Source: Gammaproteobacteria bacterium (GTDB lineage: Bacteria; Pseudomonadota; Gammaproteobacteria; Enterobacterales; Alteromonadaceae). From it: 64,000 nt of DNA. A program made the position numbers and the translations under genes. Below, piece after piece: positions 39,496 through 48,253 of this stretch (positions are counted from its first letter, which is position 1; each line of letters begins with the position of its first letter). Location: positions 1 to 64,000 of the forward strand of contig JAAEZG010000001.1 in assembly GCA_018222985.1 (NCBI GenBank). The letters are read 5' to 3'. A model generated the notes under the pieces. The model saw only the letters and a list, made by a program, of their open reading frames with translations. It ran no database searches and was not told the origin of the DNA.

Positions 39496-40674
39496 ATGTC
39501 TGATGCAGTAGTTATTGTTGCCGCGAAACGCACCCCTATGGGTGGCTTTCAAGGTAGTTTAAGTGATGTGAGCGCACCTAACCTTGGCGCCATTGCAATC
39601 AAAGCAGCGCTGGCTGAAAGCGGTCTGCAGGGCAACGATGTGCATGAAGTGATTATGGGTAACGTGTTGCCTGCGGGGTTGGGGCAAGCGCCGGCACGCC
39701 AAGCGACGTTGTTTGCTGAGCTGCCACGTAGCGCAGGGGCTACCACCATTAATAAAGTGTGTGGTTCCGGTTTGAAAGCGGTGATGTTTGCTCATGACTT
39801 GATTCATGCTGGCTCGGCCGATGTGGTTGTTGCCGGCGGTATGGAAAGTATGTCGAACGCGCCGTATTTATTGAAAAAAGCGCGTGCGGGTTTCCGTATG
39901 GGCCATGACGCTATTTATGATCATATGATGCTAGACGGCCTTGAGGATGCCTATGAAGGCAAGGCAATGGGCTGCTACGCGCAGAGCACTGCGGATGAGT
40001 ACGGTTTGGGTCGTGAAGCCATGGATAACTTTGCGCTGGCGTCGTTAAGCCGTGCGCAAACTGCGATTAAAGAAGGTTGGTTTGTTAATGAAATTACGCC
40101 GGTAACCTACAGCACGCGTAAAGGCGATGTGACGGTAGAAATTGACGAACAGCCGGGTAAGGCCATGCCGGAAAAAATTCCCGGACTACGCCCAGCGTTT
40201 GCCAAAGACGGCACCATTACCGCGGCGAACTCAAGTTCAATTTCTGACGGTGCGGCGGCGTTAATTTTAATGCGCGAAAGCGAGGCGAAAGCACGTGGCT
40301 TGAAACCTTTGGCACGCGTAGTTGGGCATGCGACGCATTCACAAGCGCCTGCTGAGTTTACTGTGGCGCCCATTGGTGCCATGAACAAATTGCTTGATAA
40401 AGTGCAGTGGAGCAAAGACGACGTTGATTTGTGGGAAATTAACGAAGCTTTTGCCATGGTCACCATGTTGGCTATGCAACAAATGAACTTAGACCATGAC
40501 AAAGTGAACGTGAATGGCGGCGCTTGCGCGCTAGGTCACCCTATTGGTGCAAGTGGTGCACGACTGCTGGTTACCTTGCTGCATGCCTTGAAAAATCGGG
40601 GCAAGCAGCGCGGTGTGACCTCGTTGTGTATTGGCGGTGGTGAAGCCGTTGCCGTTGCTGTTGAAATGATTTAA
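39496..40674 (+). CDS. ivdA: Acetyl-CoA C-acetyltransferase (thiolase, IvdA/AtoB type)
   Basis: A 392 aa thiolase. The acylated Cys lies in TTINKVCGSGLKAVMF (Cys at about 90), and the C-terminal active-site blocks are NEAFAMV, NVNGGACALGHPIGASGARLLV and the last Cys in SLCIGGGEAV. It can cleave acetoacetyl-CoA from leucine and 2-methylacetoacetyl-CoA from isoleucine. It has a strong AAGGAG. It heads the plus-strand ivd cluster, though separated from mmsA by two minus-strand genes. Confidence 0.93.
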   Translation: MSDAVVIVAAKRTPMGGFQGSLSDVSAPNLGAIAIKAALAESGLQGNDVHEVIMGNVLPAGLGQAPARQATLFAELPRSAGATTINKVCGSGLKAVMFAHDLIHAGSADVVVAGGMESMSNAPYLLKKARAGFRMGHDAIYDHMMLDGLEDAYEGKAMGCYAQSTADEYGLGREAMDNFALASLSRAQTAIKEGWFVNEITPVTYSTRKGDVTVEIDEQPGKAMPEKIPGLRPAFAKDGTITAANSSSISDGAAALILMRESEAKARGLKPLARVVGHATHSQAPAEFTVAPIGAMNKLLDKVQWSKDDVDLWEINEAFAMVTMLAMQQMNLDHDKVNVNGGACALGHPIGASGARLLVTLLHALKNRGKQRGVTSLCIGGGEAVAVAVEMI

Positions 40675-41516
40675 CGGCGGCGCGACGCAAGCCATACTGA
40701 AGCCAGTAATATGGCACCGCCAAGGGCAAGCCGAAGCCAGTCAACGGCTTGCCCCCAAAAGGCAAAGTTAATGAGTAAGCCGGCGGGTATTAGCATGTTA
40801 TTCATGGTTGCAAGTTGGGCGACGTTAACGCGCTTGGCGCCCAGGTTCCAAGCTAGGTAGCCGAGGCCCGAAGCGCCGAAGCCAAGCCAAACCAAGATGC
40901 CCCATTGTAATGTCGTGCTGGGCCATTTGTCGAAGTTGGCAAAGGCCGCCATGGCCAAGCTTGAAACGATGGTTGCGCCAAGGAAAAACAACGCGAACAC
41001 CTGTACTTGATTGCGCTCGGAACCAAGCTCTAAGCGTTTATAAAAAACTTGGCCGGCAGCGAAACAAATATTGGCTGCTTGAATAAGCAAAAAACCGATA
41101 ACGAAGTCATCGCTAAGCGTATTGAACCGAATAACAGCGGCACCGACAACAGCGAGCGCTGCAGCCAACCACCACCTTGCTGGGAGGTGTTTGCGTTCGA
41201 ATAAAACGTCGTCAATTAAGGTGACGTAAAGCGGTGTGAAAATGGTGAATAGCAGCACTTCAGGTACGGTCAAATATAAAAACGCGTGATACAAGAACAA
41301 GTACATCACGCCAATTTGAATGGCACCAATGGCTGCAAGCCGCCATTGTTGGGCAAAAGCGAGGCGTTTGGGCCGCCACAAAGGTAAAAATAGCAATAAC
41401 GCGAGCAGCATTCGAATGTAGACCGCAATATAACCGTCTACTTGGCCGGCAAGAAATTCGCCGATTAACGAAAAGCTCGCTGCCCATAATGCGGTTACGG
41501 CCCATAAAATCCACAT
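40671..41516 (-). CDS. EamA/DMT-family transporter
   Basis: A 281 aa integral membrane protein with ten predicted helices in two EamA repeats. It begins MWILWAVTALWAASFSLIGEF, and the second half contains GILVWLGFGASGLGYLAWNLGAKRV. The family exports amino acids, their analogues or other small metabolites; the substrate is unknown. I start at 41516 with AGG 5 nt upstream. It directly follows the AraC-family gene (1 bp), so the two are probably co-transcribed. It overlaps the convergent thiolase stop by 4 bp. Confidence 0.88.
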   Translation of the reverse strand: MWILWAVTALWAASFSLIGEFLAGQVDGYIAVYIRMLLALLLFLPLWRPKRLAFAQQWRLAAIGAIQIGVMYLFLYHAFLYLTVPEVLLFTIFTPLYVTLIDDVLFERKHLPARWWLAAALAVVGAAVIRFNTLSDDFVIGFLLIQAANICFAAGQVFYKRLELGSERNQVQVFALFFLGATIVSSLAMAAFANFDKWPSTTLQWGILVWLGFGASGLGYLAWNLGAKRVNVAQLATMNNMLIPAGLLINFAFWGQAVDWLRLALGGAILLASVWLASRRR

Positions 41517-41517
41517 A

Positions 41518-42402
41518 TTAACCTCGTTGGTTGGTAATGGTTTGACGATAAAACTGGGGTGACATGCCCATGGTTTTTTTAAACAAACGTGAAAAGTAGT
41601 AGGGGTCTTCAAACCCAAGTTGCTGACTAATTTGACGAATGCTATCGGCACTATTGTCGAGCAACTGACAGGCTATTTTAACCCGAATTTGATTGAAATA
41701 GCGCATAGGGCTTGTGCCCGTAAATTGTTTGAATTTTTTGCTGAAGTAATACCGTGATAATCCGGCAAACTCCGCAAAATCATCTAGGCTTAAGTCGCGA
41801 TGCGAGTTGTCGTACATAAACCGCTCAAGCGCCGCTAAGTCAAATTCTGTCGGCACTTGCAGGGTTGATGTTAACCGCGGTAGTTCGGCGATGATTCGTT
41901 GCAGTAGGCTTGCAGCAACCACAGCGGCGGTAAATTGATGACGCTGAGTTTGCAAATTAAGTAAATCGGTTACCACAGGTATAAGCTGTCGCCAACGCGT
42001 TAATGTTAGAACCGGCTGGGCTGGTGATAAATCAAGAAAGTCCATGCAGGCGGCCGCAGAGGAGCCCTGAAAATGCGCCCAGTAAATGCTCCACGGCTGT
42101 GTTGTAGAGGCGGCATAGGTATGCGCCTCGCCGCTAGGTAGCAGCAATAGTTGCCCGGCCTTTAGCTCGCCTTGTGCGTTTGCAGTACGAAAGTAACCCT
42201 GGCCGCGGTGGCAGAAAATAAGCAAGTGATCGGTATGTTTTTTGCGCTCAACATGGTGCCCAACGGCATCCACATAATGGCCGTAGGCCAAAGGGTACAG
42301 GTGTTTGGTTAAGGCGTGGCTAGCTAATTGCCGGGTTAATTGCAATGGCAATACAACACGCGAGCTACCGCTGGGTAGTGGCCATGACGATGGTTGGCTC
42401 AT
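41518..42402 (-). CDS. AraC-family regulator, MmsR-like
   Basis: A 294 aa regulator. The N-terminal cupin-type sensor (about 40-160) includes HLLIFCHRGQGYFRTANAQGELKAGQLLLLPSGEAH. The C-terminal AraC domain has two helix-turn-helices: LSLDDFAEFAGLSRYYFSKKFKQFTGTSPMRYF (about 219-251), and IRQISQQLGFEDPYYFSRLFKKTMGMSP near the end. It is divergent from mmsA, the position of MmsR, the AraC-type activator of mmsAB in Pseudomonas. That assignment rests on position and domain type. Confidence 0.82.
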   Translation of the reverse strand: MSQPSSWPLPSGSSRVVLPLQLTRQLASHALTKHLYPLAYGHYVDAVGHHVERKKHTDHLLIFCHRGQGYFRTANAQGELKAGQLLLLPSGEAHTYAASTTQPWSIYWAHFQGSSAAACMDFLDLSPAQPVLTLTRWRQLIPVVTDLLNLQTQRHQFTAAVVAASLLQRIIAELPRLTSTLQVPTEFDLAALERFMYDNSHRDLSLDDFAEFAGLSRYYFSKKFKQFTGTSPMRYFNQIRVKIACQLLDNSADSIRQISQQLGFEDPYYFSRLFKKTMGMSPQFYRQTITNQRG

Positions 42403-42501
42403 GTTGGGGTCTCGGTTAAAGCAATTTTGTCCATTATAGGGGCAATATCGTCGATGTTAAAGCACATCAAAAACAACGACAATGGAAGTGATGAGAGCGT
42501 T

Positions 42502-42626
42502 TTTCGTTGTTCGTACGTTCACTGCGTTCACTGTTCGTGCGTTCGGCTTCGCCTCACTGTTCGCAACTTCATTTACGAACAGCGAAGCGTACGAATAACG
42601 AACAGCGAAGCGCACGAACAACGGTT
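42502..42626. repeat. Intergenic inverted/direct repeat, family 2 (GTTCGTRCG units)
   Basis: The segment is built from units GTTCGTACG, GTTCGTGCG and CTGTTCG in one orientation (42506-42572) and their complements (42577-42622, for example GCGCACGAACAACGG). It could fold into a long imperfect hairpin. It fills most of the mmsR-like/mmsA intergenic region, where the divergent promoters should be, and ends 20 bp before the mmsA ATG. Confidence 0.8.
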
Positions 42627-42645
42627 TTCTAAATGAGGTAGTGAG

Positions 42646-44142
42646 ATGAAAAAGGTTCCTTTATATATTGATGGTGAATTTGTTCAGTCGCAAAGCGACA
42701 AGTGGATTGATGTCACCAACCCAGCAACACAAGAAGTGATTGCTCAAGTTCCTTGTGCGACTCAAGATGAAATGAAGCAAGCGGTTGAGAGTGCGCAGAA
42801 AGCATTTTTAACCTGGAAAGAAGTGGCTGTTTCTGAGCGTGCGCGTGTCATGATGCGCTATCAAGCGCTATTAAAAGAGCACCATGATGAAATTGCTGAA
42901 ATTTTAGCAAGCGAAACGGGTAAAACCTTCGACGACGCCAAAGGCGATGTGTGGCGCGGTATTGAAGTGGTTGAGCACGCCGCGAATATTCCGTCGTTAC
43001 TGATGGGGGAAACGGTTGAAAACGTAGCACGTGGCATTGATACCTATAGCTTTACTCAACCTTTGGGTGTGTGTGCGGGTATTACGCCATTTAACTTCCC
43101 AGCGATGATTCCATTGTGGATGTTCCCATTAGCGATTGCTTGCGGTAACACCTTTATTTTGAAGCCGTCGGAGCAAGATCCATTAACGCCAACGCGTTTG
43201 GTTGAATTGTTTGAGCAAGCGGGCGCACCAAAAGGTGTGTTGCAAGTTATTCATGGTGCCAAAGACCAAGTGGACTTTATTCTTGATGAGCCTGCAGTTA
43301 AAGCGATCTCATTCGTCGGTTCAGTCGCGGTTGGCCAATACATTTATCGCCGTGGTACCGAAAACATGAAGCGCGTACAAGCATTCGCTGGCGCGAAAAA
43401 CCACTGTGTGATCATGCCTGATGCCAATAAGTCGCAAGTGATCAGTAACTTGGTGGGTGCCTCTGTGGGTGCTGCAGGTCAACGTTGTATGGCTATCTCG
43501 GTGGCGGTATTTGTTGGTGCAGCGAAAGAGTGGATTCCAGAAATTGCCGCAGAGCTTGCCAAGGTGAAGCCAGGTGGTTGGAATAATAAAGACGCCGCGT
43601 ACGGCCCATTAATTAGCCCACAAGCAAAACAGCGCGTTGAAAACTTTATTACCCAAGGCGTGAAAGAAGGCGCTGAACTGTTAGTTGACGGCCGCAACTG
43701 TGAAGTTGAAGGCTTCCCGAACGGTAACTGGGTTGGCCCAACGATGTTTAGCAAAGTGACAACGGACATGGAAATCTACAAAAATGAGATTTTCGGCCCA
43801 GTATTGTGCGCAACCGAAGTTGACAGCCTAGACGAAGCATTGGCGATGGTTAATGCCAACCCGTACGGAAACGGCACCTCTATTTTCACGGCAAGTGGCG
43901 CTGCTGCGCGTAAATACCAACATAACGTTGAAGTGGGTCAGGTGGGTATCAATATTCCAATTCCAGTACCACTACCGTTCTTCTCATTTACTGGTTGGAA
44001 AGGTTCGTTCTTCGGCGATTTGCATGCATACGGTAAGCAGGGCGTGCGTTTCTATAGCGAAACTAAAACCATTACGGCGCGTTGGTTTGAAAGCGATATT
44101 GCTGATGTAACCGGCCCAAATATGACGATTAACTTACGATAA
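42646..44142 (+). CDS. mmsA: Methylmalonate-semialdehyde dehydrogenase (CoA-acylating)
   Basis: A 498 aa aldehyde dehydrogenase that converts methylmalonate semialdehyde to propionyl-CoA in valine catabolism. The catalytic Cys is in [13 protein letters not shown] (about 281-293), with [31 protein letters not shown] typical of MmsA. A GAGGTAGTGAG sequence precedes the ATG. It is the first gene of the plus-strand valine operon and is followed after 12 bp by the acyl-CoA dehydrogenase. Confidence 0.96.
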   Translation: MKKVPLYIDGEFVQSQSDKWIDVTNPATQEVIAQVPCATQDEMKQAVESAQKAFLTWKEVAVSERARVMMRYQALLKEHHDEIAEILASETGKTFDDAKGDVWRGIEVVEHAANIPSLLMGETVENVARGIDTYSFTQPLGVCAGITPFNFPAMIPLWMFPLAIACGNTFILKPSEQDPLTPTRLVELFEQAGAPKGVLQVIHGAKDQVDFILDEPAVKAISFVGSVAVGQYIYRRGTENMKRVQAFAGAKNHCVIMPDANKSQVISNLVGASVGAAGQRCMAISVAVFVGAAKEWIPEIAAELAKVKPGGWNNKDAAYGPLISPQAKQRVENFITQGVKEGAELLVDGRNCEVEGFPNGNWVGPTMFSKVTTDMEIYKNEIFGPVLCATEVDSLDEALAMVNANPYGNGTSIFTASGAAARKYQHNVEVGQVGINIPIPVPLPFFSFTGWKGSFFGDLHAYGKQGVRFYSETKTITARWFESDIADVTGPNMTINLR

Positions 44143-44154
44143 TAGGACGTTGTC

Positions 44155-45312
44155 ATGAATTTTAATTTAACTGACGACCAACAAGCTTTTGTCGACACGG
44201 CAAAAGCTTTTGCAGACAAAGAATTAGCACCGTTTGCGGCGCAGTGGGACGAAGAGTCTCACTTTCCAATTGAAGTGTTCCGTAAAGCAGGTGAAATGGG
44301 CTTCATGGGCATGTATACACCAGAAGACGCTGGTGGTTTTGGCATGAGCCGCTTAGACGCAGCGCTGATTTTTGAGCAACTTGCGATGGGTTGTACTGCC
44401 ACCACGGCGATGATGACCATTCATAACATGGTGTCGTGGATGATTGGTTCATTTGCCAAACCTGAAGTGATTGAGCAGTGGGTACCAGAGCTCGTTACCG
44501 GCGAAAAGCTAGGTTCATATTGCTTAACTGAACCAGGCGCGGGTTCTGATGCGGCAAGCTTGCGTACTACCGCCAAAAAAGATGGCGATGAGTACGTGTT
44601 GAATGGCTCAAAAATGTTTATTTCAGGCGCGGGAAGTACCGATGTGTTGGTCGTTATGGCCCGCACTGGCGAAGCTGGCCCGAAAGGCATTTCGGCGTTT
44701 GTGGTACCAGCCGACGCTGCCGGCATTAGCTACGGTAAGAAAGAAGCGAAAATGGGCTGGAACGCTCAACCAACTCGCTTGGTAACCTTTGAAGACGTGC
44801 GTATTCCGGCAGCCAATTTGCTGGGCCAAGAAGGCGAAGGCTTTAAGTTCGCTATGATGGGCCTAGATGGCGGACGTATTAACATTGCGGTGTGTTCAGT
44901 AGGTACGGCACAAGCGGCATTAAACACTGCGCGTAATTACATGCACGAACGCAGCCAATTTGGTAAAGAGTTGGCACACTTTCAAGCATTGCAGTTTAAG
45001 TTAGCTGACATGGCCACCGAGTTGGTTGCAGCTCGCCAAATGGTGCGCTTGGCCGCGTTTAAAGTAGACAGCAACGATGCGGATAAAACCACTTATTGTG
45101 CGATGGCGAAGCGTTTCGCGACGGACATCGGCTTTAACGTGTGTAATGAAGCGCTGCAAATTCATGGTGGCTACGGCTACATTAAAGAATACCCACTCGA
45201 ACGCCATGTACGCGATGTGCGTGTGCATCAGATTCTTGAGGGGACCAACGAAATTATGCGGGTAATTATTGCGCGCAGACTGTTGGCCGATATGGACCAA
45301 GCCATCCTTTAA
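44155..45312 (+). CDS. ivdC: Short/branched-chain acyl-CoA dehydrogenase (isobutyryl/2-methylbutyryl-CoA)
   Basis: A 385 aa FAD acyl-CoA dehydrogenase. The catalytic Glu is in the standard C-terminal spot (QILEGTNEIMRVIIARRLL, about 357-375). CLTEPGAGSDAASLRTTA and HGGYGYIKEYPLERHVRDVR are also present. The position after mmsA and before the hydroxyisobutyryl-CoA hydrolase points to isobutyryl- and 2-methylbutyryl-CoA as substrates. Electrons go to ETF and then to the ETF-QO encoded at 26480. Confidence 0.93.
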   Translation: MNFNLTDDQQAFVDTAKAFADKELAPFAAQWDEESHFPIEVFRKAGEMGFMGMYTPEDAGGFGMSRLDAALIFEQLAMGCTATTAMMTIHNMVSWMIGSFAKPEVIEQWVPELVTGEKLGSYCLTEPGAGSDAASLRTTAKKDGDEYVLNGSKMFISGAGSTDVLVVMARTGEAGPKGISAFVVPADAAGISYGKKEAKMGWNAQPTRLVTFEDVRIPAANLLGQEGEGFKFAMMGLDGGRINIAVCSVGTAQAALNTARNYMHERSQFGKELAHFQALQFKLADMATELVAARQMVRLAAFKVDSNDADKTTYCAMAKRFATDIGFNVCNEALQIHGGYGYIKEYPLERHVRDVRVHQILEGTNEIMRVIIARRLLADMDQAIL

Positions 45313-45343
45313 GGGTGGCTTTTCTGTCTTAAAGGAGTCGAAG

Positions 45344-46468
45344 ATGGAACCCGTCGTATTATTTGAAGAACTTGATTGTGAACACGGTAAGCGCATTGGC
45401 GTGGCGACACTGAATTCAGAAAAATCATTAAACGCGTTAAGCTTGCCAATGATTCAATTGTTGCAGCCACAACTGGCAAAATGGGGTGAAGATGAGCGTA
45501 TTGCCTGTGTCATGCTGCAAGGTGCTGGTGAGAAAGCTTTTTGTGCTGGTGGCGATATTGTTGCCATGTACAAAGCAATGCAGGCCAAGCCGGGAGTGCT
45601 GGTTGACGAAGTAGCTGACTTTTTTAGCCAAGAGTACCGTTTAGATTACGCAATTCACACCTTTCCCAAACCTATGGTGCTTTGGGGCCACGGTATTGTG
45701 ATGGGCGGTGGCATGGGCCTAATGAACGGAGCTAGCCATCGTGTGGTTACTGAACGCTCGTTATTGGCGATGCCTGAAGTGACCATTGGTTTATACCCAG
45801 ATGTTGGCGCGACGCATTTTTTAAACCAAATGCCCGAAGGCTGTGGATTATTTTTAGGTTTAACTGGCGCGCACATGAATGCCACTGACGCTTTGTATTT
45901 GAAACTTGCGGATCATTTTGTGGCTAGCAACAGCAAAGCCGATGTATTAGCTGGTTTGCAGCAGGTGAAGTGGGGCGACACCGCTGCATTAAATCACCAA
46001 AAAGTAACCGATGTGTTGAATGATATTAGTCAGCGCGACAGTAATCAACGCCCAGCAGGCCAAGTAGAAGCGCATCAGCCATTAATTAAAAAGTTAACCC
46101 GTGGCAACGATATTGTCGATGTGGTGGCTAACATTACGAACGACACCAGCGATGATAAGTGGCTCGCACGTGCGCGTCAGACGCTCGCAGCAGGTTGCCC
46201 AATGACCGCACATATTGTCTGGAATCAATTACAGCATGGTGCCGATTTAAGTTTAGCGGACTGCTTCCGACTGGAGCTGACGTTATCTGTGCAGAGCGCC
46301 ATGCGCGGCGATTTCGCCGAGGGCATTCGAGCGTTGTTAATTGACAAAGATAAACAGCCAAAATGGCAACATGCGAGCGTGGCTGATGTGTCAGCCGACG
46401 ATGTGGATGGCTTTTTCACTTCGCCGTGGGATGCTTCAGAGCACCCACTTGCAAATTTAGGTAAATAA
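45344..46468 (+). CDS. ivdE: 3-hydroxyisobutyryl-CoA hydrolase
   Basis: A 374 aa crotonase-superfamily protein, too long for a hydratase and with the hydrolase hallmarks KAFCAGGDIVAMYKAM (about 64-79), GHGIVMGGGMGLM and PEVTIGLYPDVGATHFL with the catalytic Glu/Asp. It releases 3-hydroxyisobutyrate for MmsB. I start at MEPVVLFEE (45344) behind AAAGGAG; a longer frame overlapping the dehydrogenase is not needed. The separate enoyl-CoA hydratase gene usual in this cluster is absent. Confidence 0.92.
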   Translation: MEPVVLFEELDCEHGKRIGVATLNSEKSLNALSLPMIQLLQPQLAKWGEDERIACVMLQGAGEKAFCAGGDIVAMYKAMQAKPGVLVDEVADFFSQEYRLDYAIHTFPKPMVLWGHGIVMGGGMGLMNGASHRVVTERSLLAMPEVTIGLYPDVGATHFLNQMPEGCGLFLGLTGAHMNATDALYLKLADHFVASNSKADVLAGLQQVKWGDTAALNHQKVTDVLNDISQRDSNQRPAGQVEAHQPLIKKLTRGNDIVDVVANITNDTSDDKWLARARQTLAAGCPMTAHIVWNQLQHGADLSLADCFRLELTLSVQSAMRGDFAEGIRALLIDKDKQPKWQHASVADVSADDVDGFFTSPWDASEHPLANLGK

Positions 46469-46470
46469 AA

Positions 46471-46570
46471 GCAAAAGCGATATTAGCTGTTAGATATTGA
46501 ATATTAGCCAGTTGTTAGGGCTTGTCTTCTGATAGCTAATATCTCCGTTATCAAATATCGATTTGGATCT
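46471..46570. repeat. Intergenic palindromic repeat, family 1, copy C
   Basis: The left arm GCAAAAGCGATATTAGCTGT begins 2 bp after the hydrolase stop codon. The right side has GATAGCTAATATC (46531-46543) and a degraded ATATCGATTTGGATCTT end. It occupies nearly the entire gap before mmsB and ends 6 bp before its ATG; no separate ribosome-binding site is obvious outside it. Confidence 0.75.
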
Positions 46571-46575
46571 TAATT

Positions 46576-47469
46576 ATGGCAAACGTTGGATTTATCGGGC
46601 TTGGCAACATGGGCGGCCCAATGGCAGCTAACCTTGTAAAAGGTGGCCACAAGGTACAAGTTTTTGATTTGTCAGAAGCGGCGTTAAGCGCAGCTAAAGA
46701 AGCAGGTTGCAGTACCGTAAGCTCGGCTACTGAAGCGGCAACTAACGTTGATTTCATTGTCACTATGCTGCCAGCAGACAAGCATGTGAAAAGCGTCTAT
46801 TTAGCTGACGACGGGTTAATCAGTGTACTTAGCAAAGACACGCTAGCTATTGATTGCAGCACCATTAGTGCTGAAACAGCGCGTTTTGTAGGTGCTGCGC
46901 TTAAAGAGAAGGGTATTGATTTTATTGATGCGCCGGTATCTGGCGGTGTTGGCGGCGCAAAGGCCGGTACTTTGACATTTATTTGTGGCGGTGAAGCCGG
47001 TGCTGTCGCTCGTGCTCGTGACGTACTGCAGGCTATGGGTAAAAACATATTCCATGCTGGTGATATGGGCGCAGGGCAAGTGGCAAAAATCTGCAACAAC
47101 ATGTTGTTGTCAGTGCTTATGGTAGGTACTTCTGAAGCACTGCAGTTGGGCATTGCGCACGGTCTTGATCCGAAAGTGTTGTCACAAATTATGGCAGCAA
47201 GTTCCGGTAGCAACTGGACTTTAGATGTATATAATCCATGCCCTGGTGTGATGGATAATGTACCGTCAAGTAATGGCTACCAAGGTGGATTTTTGGTTGA
47301 CCTGATGAGCAAAGACCTAGGCCTGGCACAGCAAGCAGCACTGGCTAGCGGCGCAGCAACGCCGATGGGCGCGCTGACCCATAACTTGTACCGTAGCTGG
47401 TCGCAGTTGGGCCACGGTCGTGAAGATTTTTCGAGTATTTTCAATTACGTGAAACCGATTACGAAGTAA
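46576..47469 (+). CDS. mmsB: 3-hydroxyisobutyrate dehydrogenase
   Basis: A 297 aa NAD-dependent beta-hydroxyacid dehydrogenase producing methylmalonate semialdehyde for MmsA. It has the Rossmann motif GFIGLGNMGGPMAANL (about 4-19), the substrate motif DAPVSGGVGGAKAGTL (about 115-130) and the catalytic Lys in GAGQVAKICNNML (about 163-175). It is translationally downstream of repeat copy C. Confidence 0.95.
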   Translation: MANVGFIGLGNMGGPMAANLVKGGHKVQVFDLSEAALSAAKEAGCSTVSSATEAATNVDFIVTMLPADKHVKSVYLADDGLISVLSKDTLAIDCSTISAETARFVGAALKEKGIDFIDAPVSGGVGGAKAGTLTFICGGEAGAVARARDVLQAMGKNIFHAGDMGAGQVAKICNNMLLSVLMVGTSEALQLGIAHGLDPKVLSQIMAASSGSNWTLDVYNPCPGVMDNVPSSNGYQGGFLVDLMSKDLGLAQQAALASGAATPMGALTHNLYRSWSQLGHGREDFSSIFNYVKPITK

Positions 47470-47479
47470 CAGGTAACTT

Positions 47480-48244
47480 ATGAATATTTCACAAAGCACT
47501 ATTGTTATTACTGGCGGCGCACAAGGCTTAGGCCGTGCCATGGCTGAACATTTCGCGGCCGATGGCGCGCAATTAGCCTTGTTAGATATGAACGCCGAAA
47601 CCTTAGCTGAAGCGGAAAAAATCTGCACCGAAAAGGGTGCGAAAAAAGTTAAAGGCTACGTGGTTAACGTGGTTGATGAAGCAGCTGTGGAAGCGGTATT
47701 TGAAGAAATTGTCGCTGATTTCGGCGGCATTAATGTGTTGGTCAACAACGCGGGTATTTTGCGTGATGGCTTAATGATTAAATGCAAAGACGGTGAAATT
47801 ACGCATAAAATGCCGTTGCAACAGTTCCAGTCTGTACTGGACGTGAACTTAACCGGTACTTTCTTATGTGGTCGCGAAGCTTCTGCGCATATGGCAAAAG
47901 CCGGTAATGGCGGTGTTATTATTAATATTTCAAGTGTGGCGCGTGCTGGCAATATGGGCCAAACCAATTATGCCGCAACCAAAGCCGGTGTCGTGGCAAT
48001 GACAGTGACTTGGGCACGTGAATTGGGCCGTTTCGGTATTCGCTGTGGCGCTATTGCGCCTGGGTTTATTGAAACACCAATGACAGCGCAAATGAAACCA
48101 GAAGCCATTGAGCGTGCTTTAAGCATGGTACCACTGCGCCGTTGGGGTCAACCTGAAGAGATTGCACACAGCGCACGTTACATTATTGAGAATGACTTCT
48201 TTAGTGGTCGTGTGGTAGAAATAGACGGTGGTGTACGACTTTAA
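47480..48244 (+). CDS. ivdG: Short-chain dehydrogenase, IvdG-like (2-methyl-3-hydroxybutyryl-CoA dehydrogenase)
   Basis: A 254 aa classical SDR. The NAD motif is TGGAQGLGRAMAE (about 11-23), followed by NNAGIL, the catalytic Ser in NISSVARAG and YAATKAG (Tyr/Lys, about 163-169). The place at the end of the isoleucine/valine cluster suggests 2-methyl-3-hydroxybutyryl-CoA oxidation in isoleucine breakdown. A FabG-like or other hydroxyacyl-CoA role cannot be excluded. Confidence 0.85.
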   Translation: MNISQSTIVITGGAQGLGRAMAEHFAADGAQLALLDMNAETLAEAEKICTEKGAKKVKGYVVNVVDEAAVEAVFEEIVADFGGINVLVNNAGILRDGLMIKCKDGEITHKMPLQQFQSVLDVNLTGTFLCGREASAHMAKAGNGGVIINISSVARAGNMGQTNYAATKAGVVAMTVTWARELGRFGIRCGAIAPGFIETPMTAQMKPEAIERALSMVPLRRWGQPEEIAHSARYIIENDFFSGRVVEIDGGVRL

Positions 48245-48253
48245 CGAGAACTG

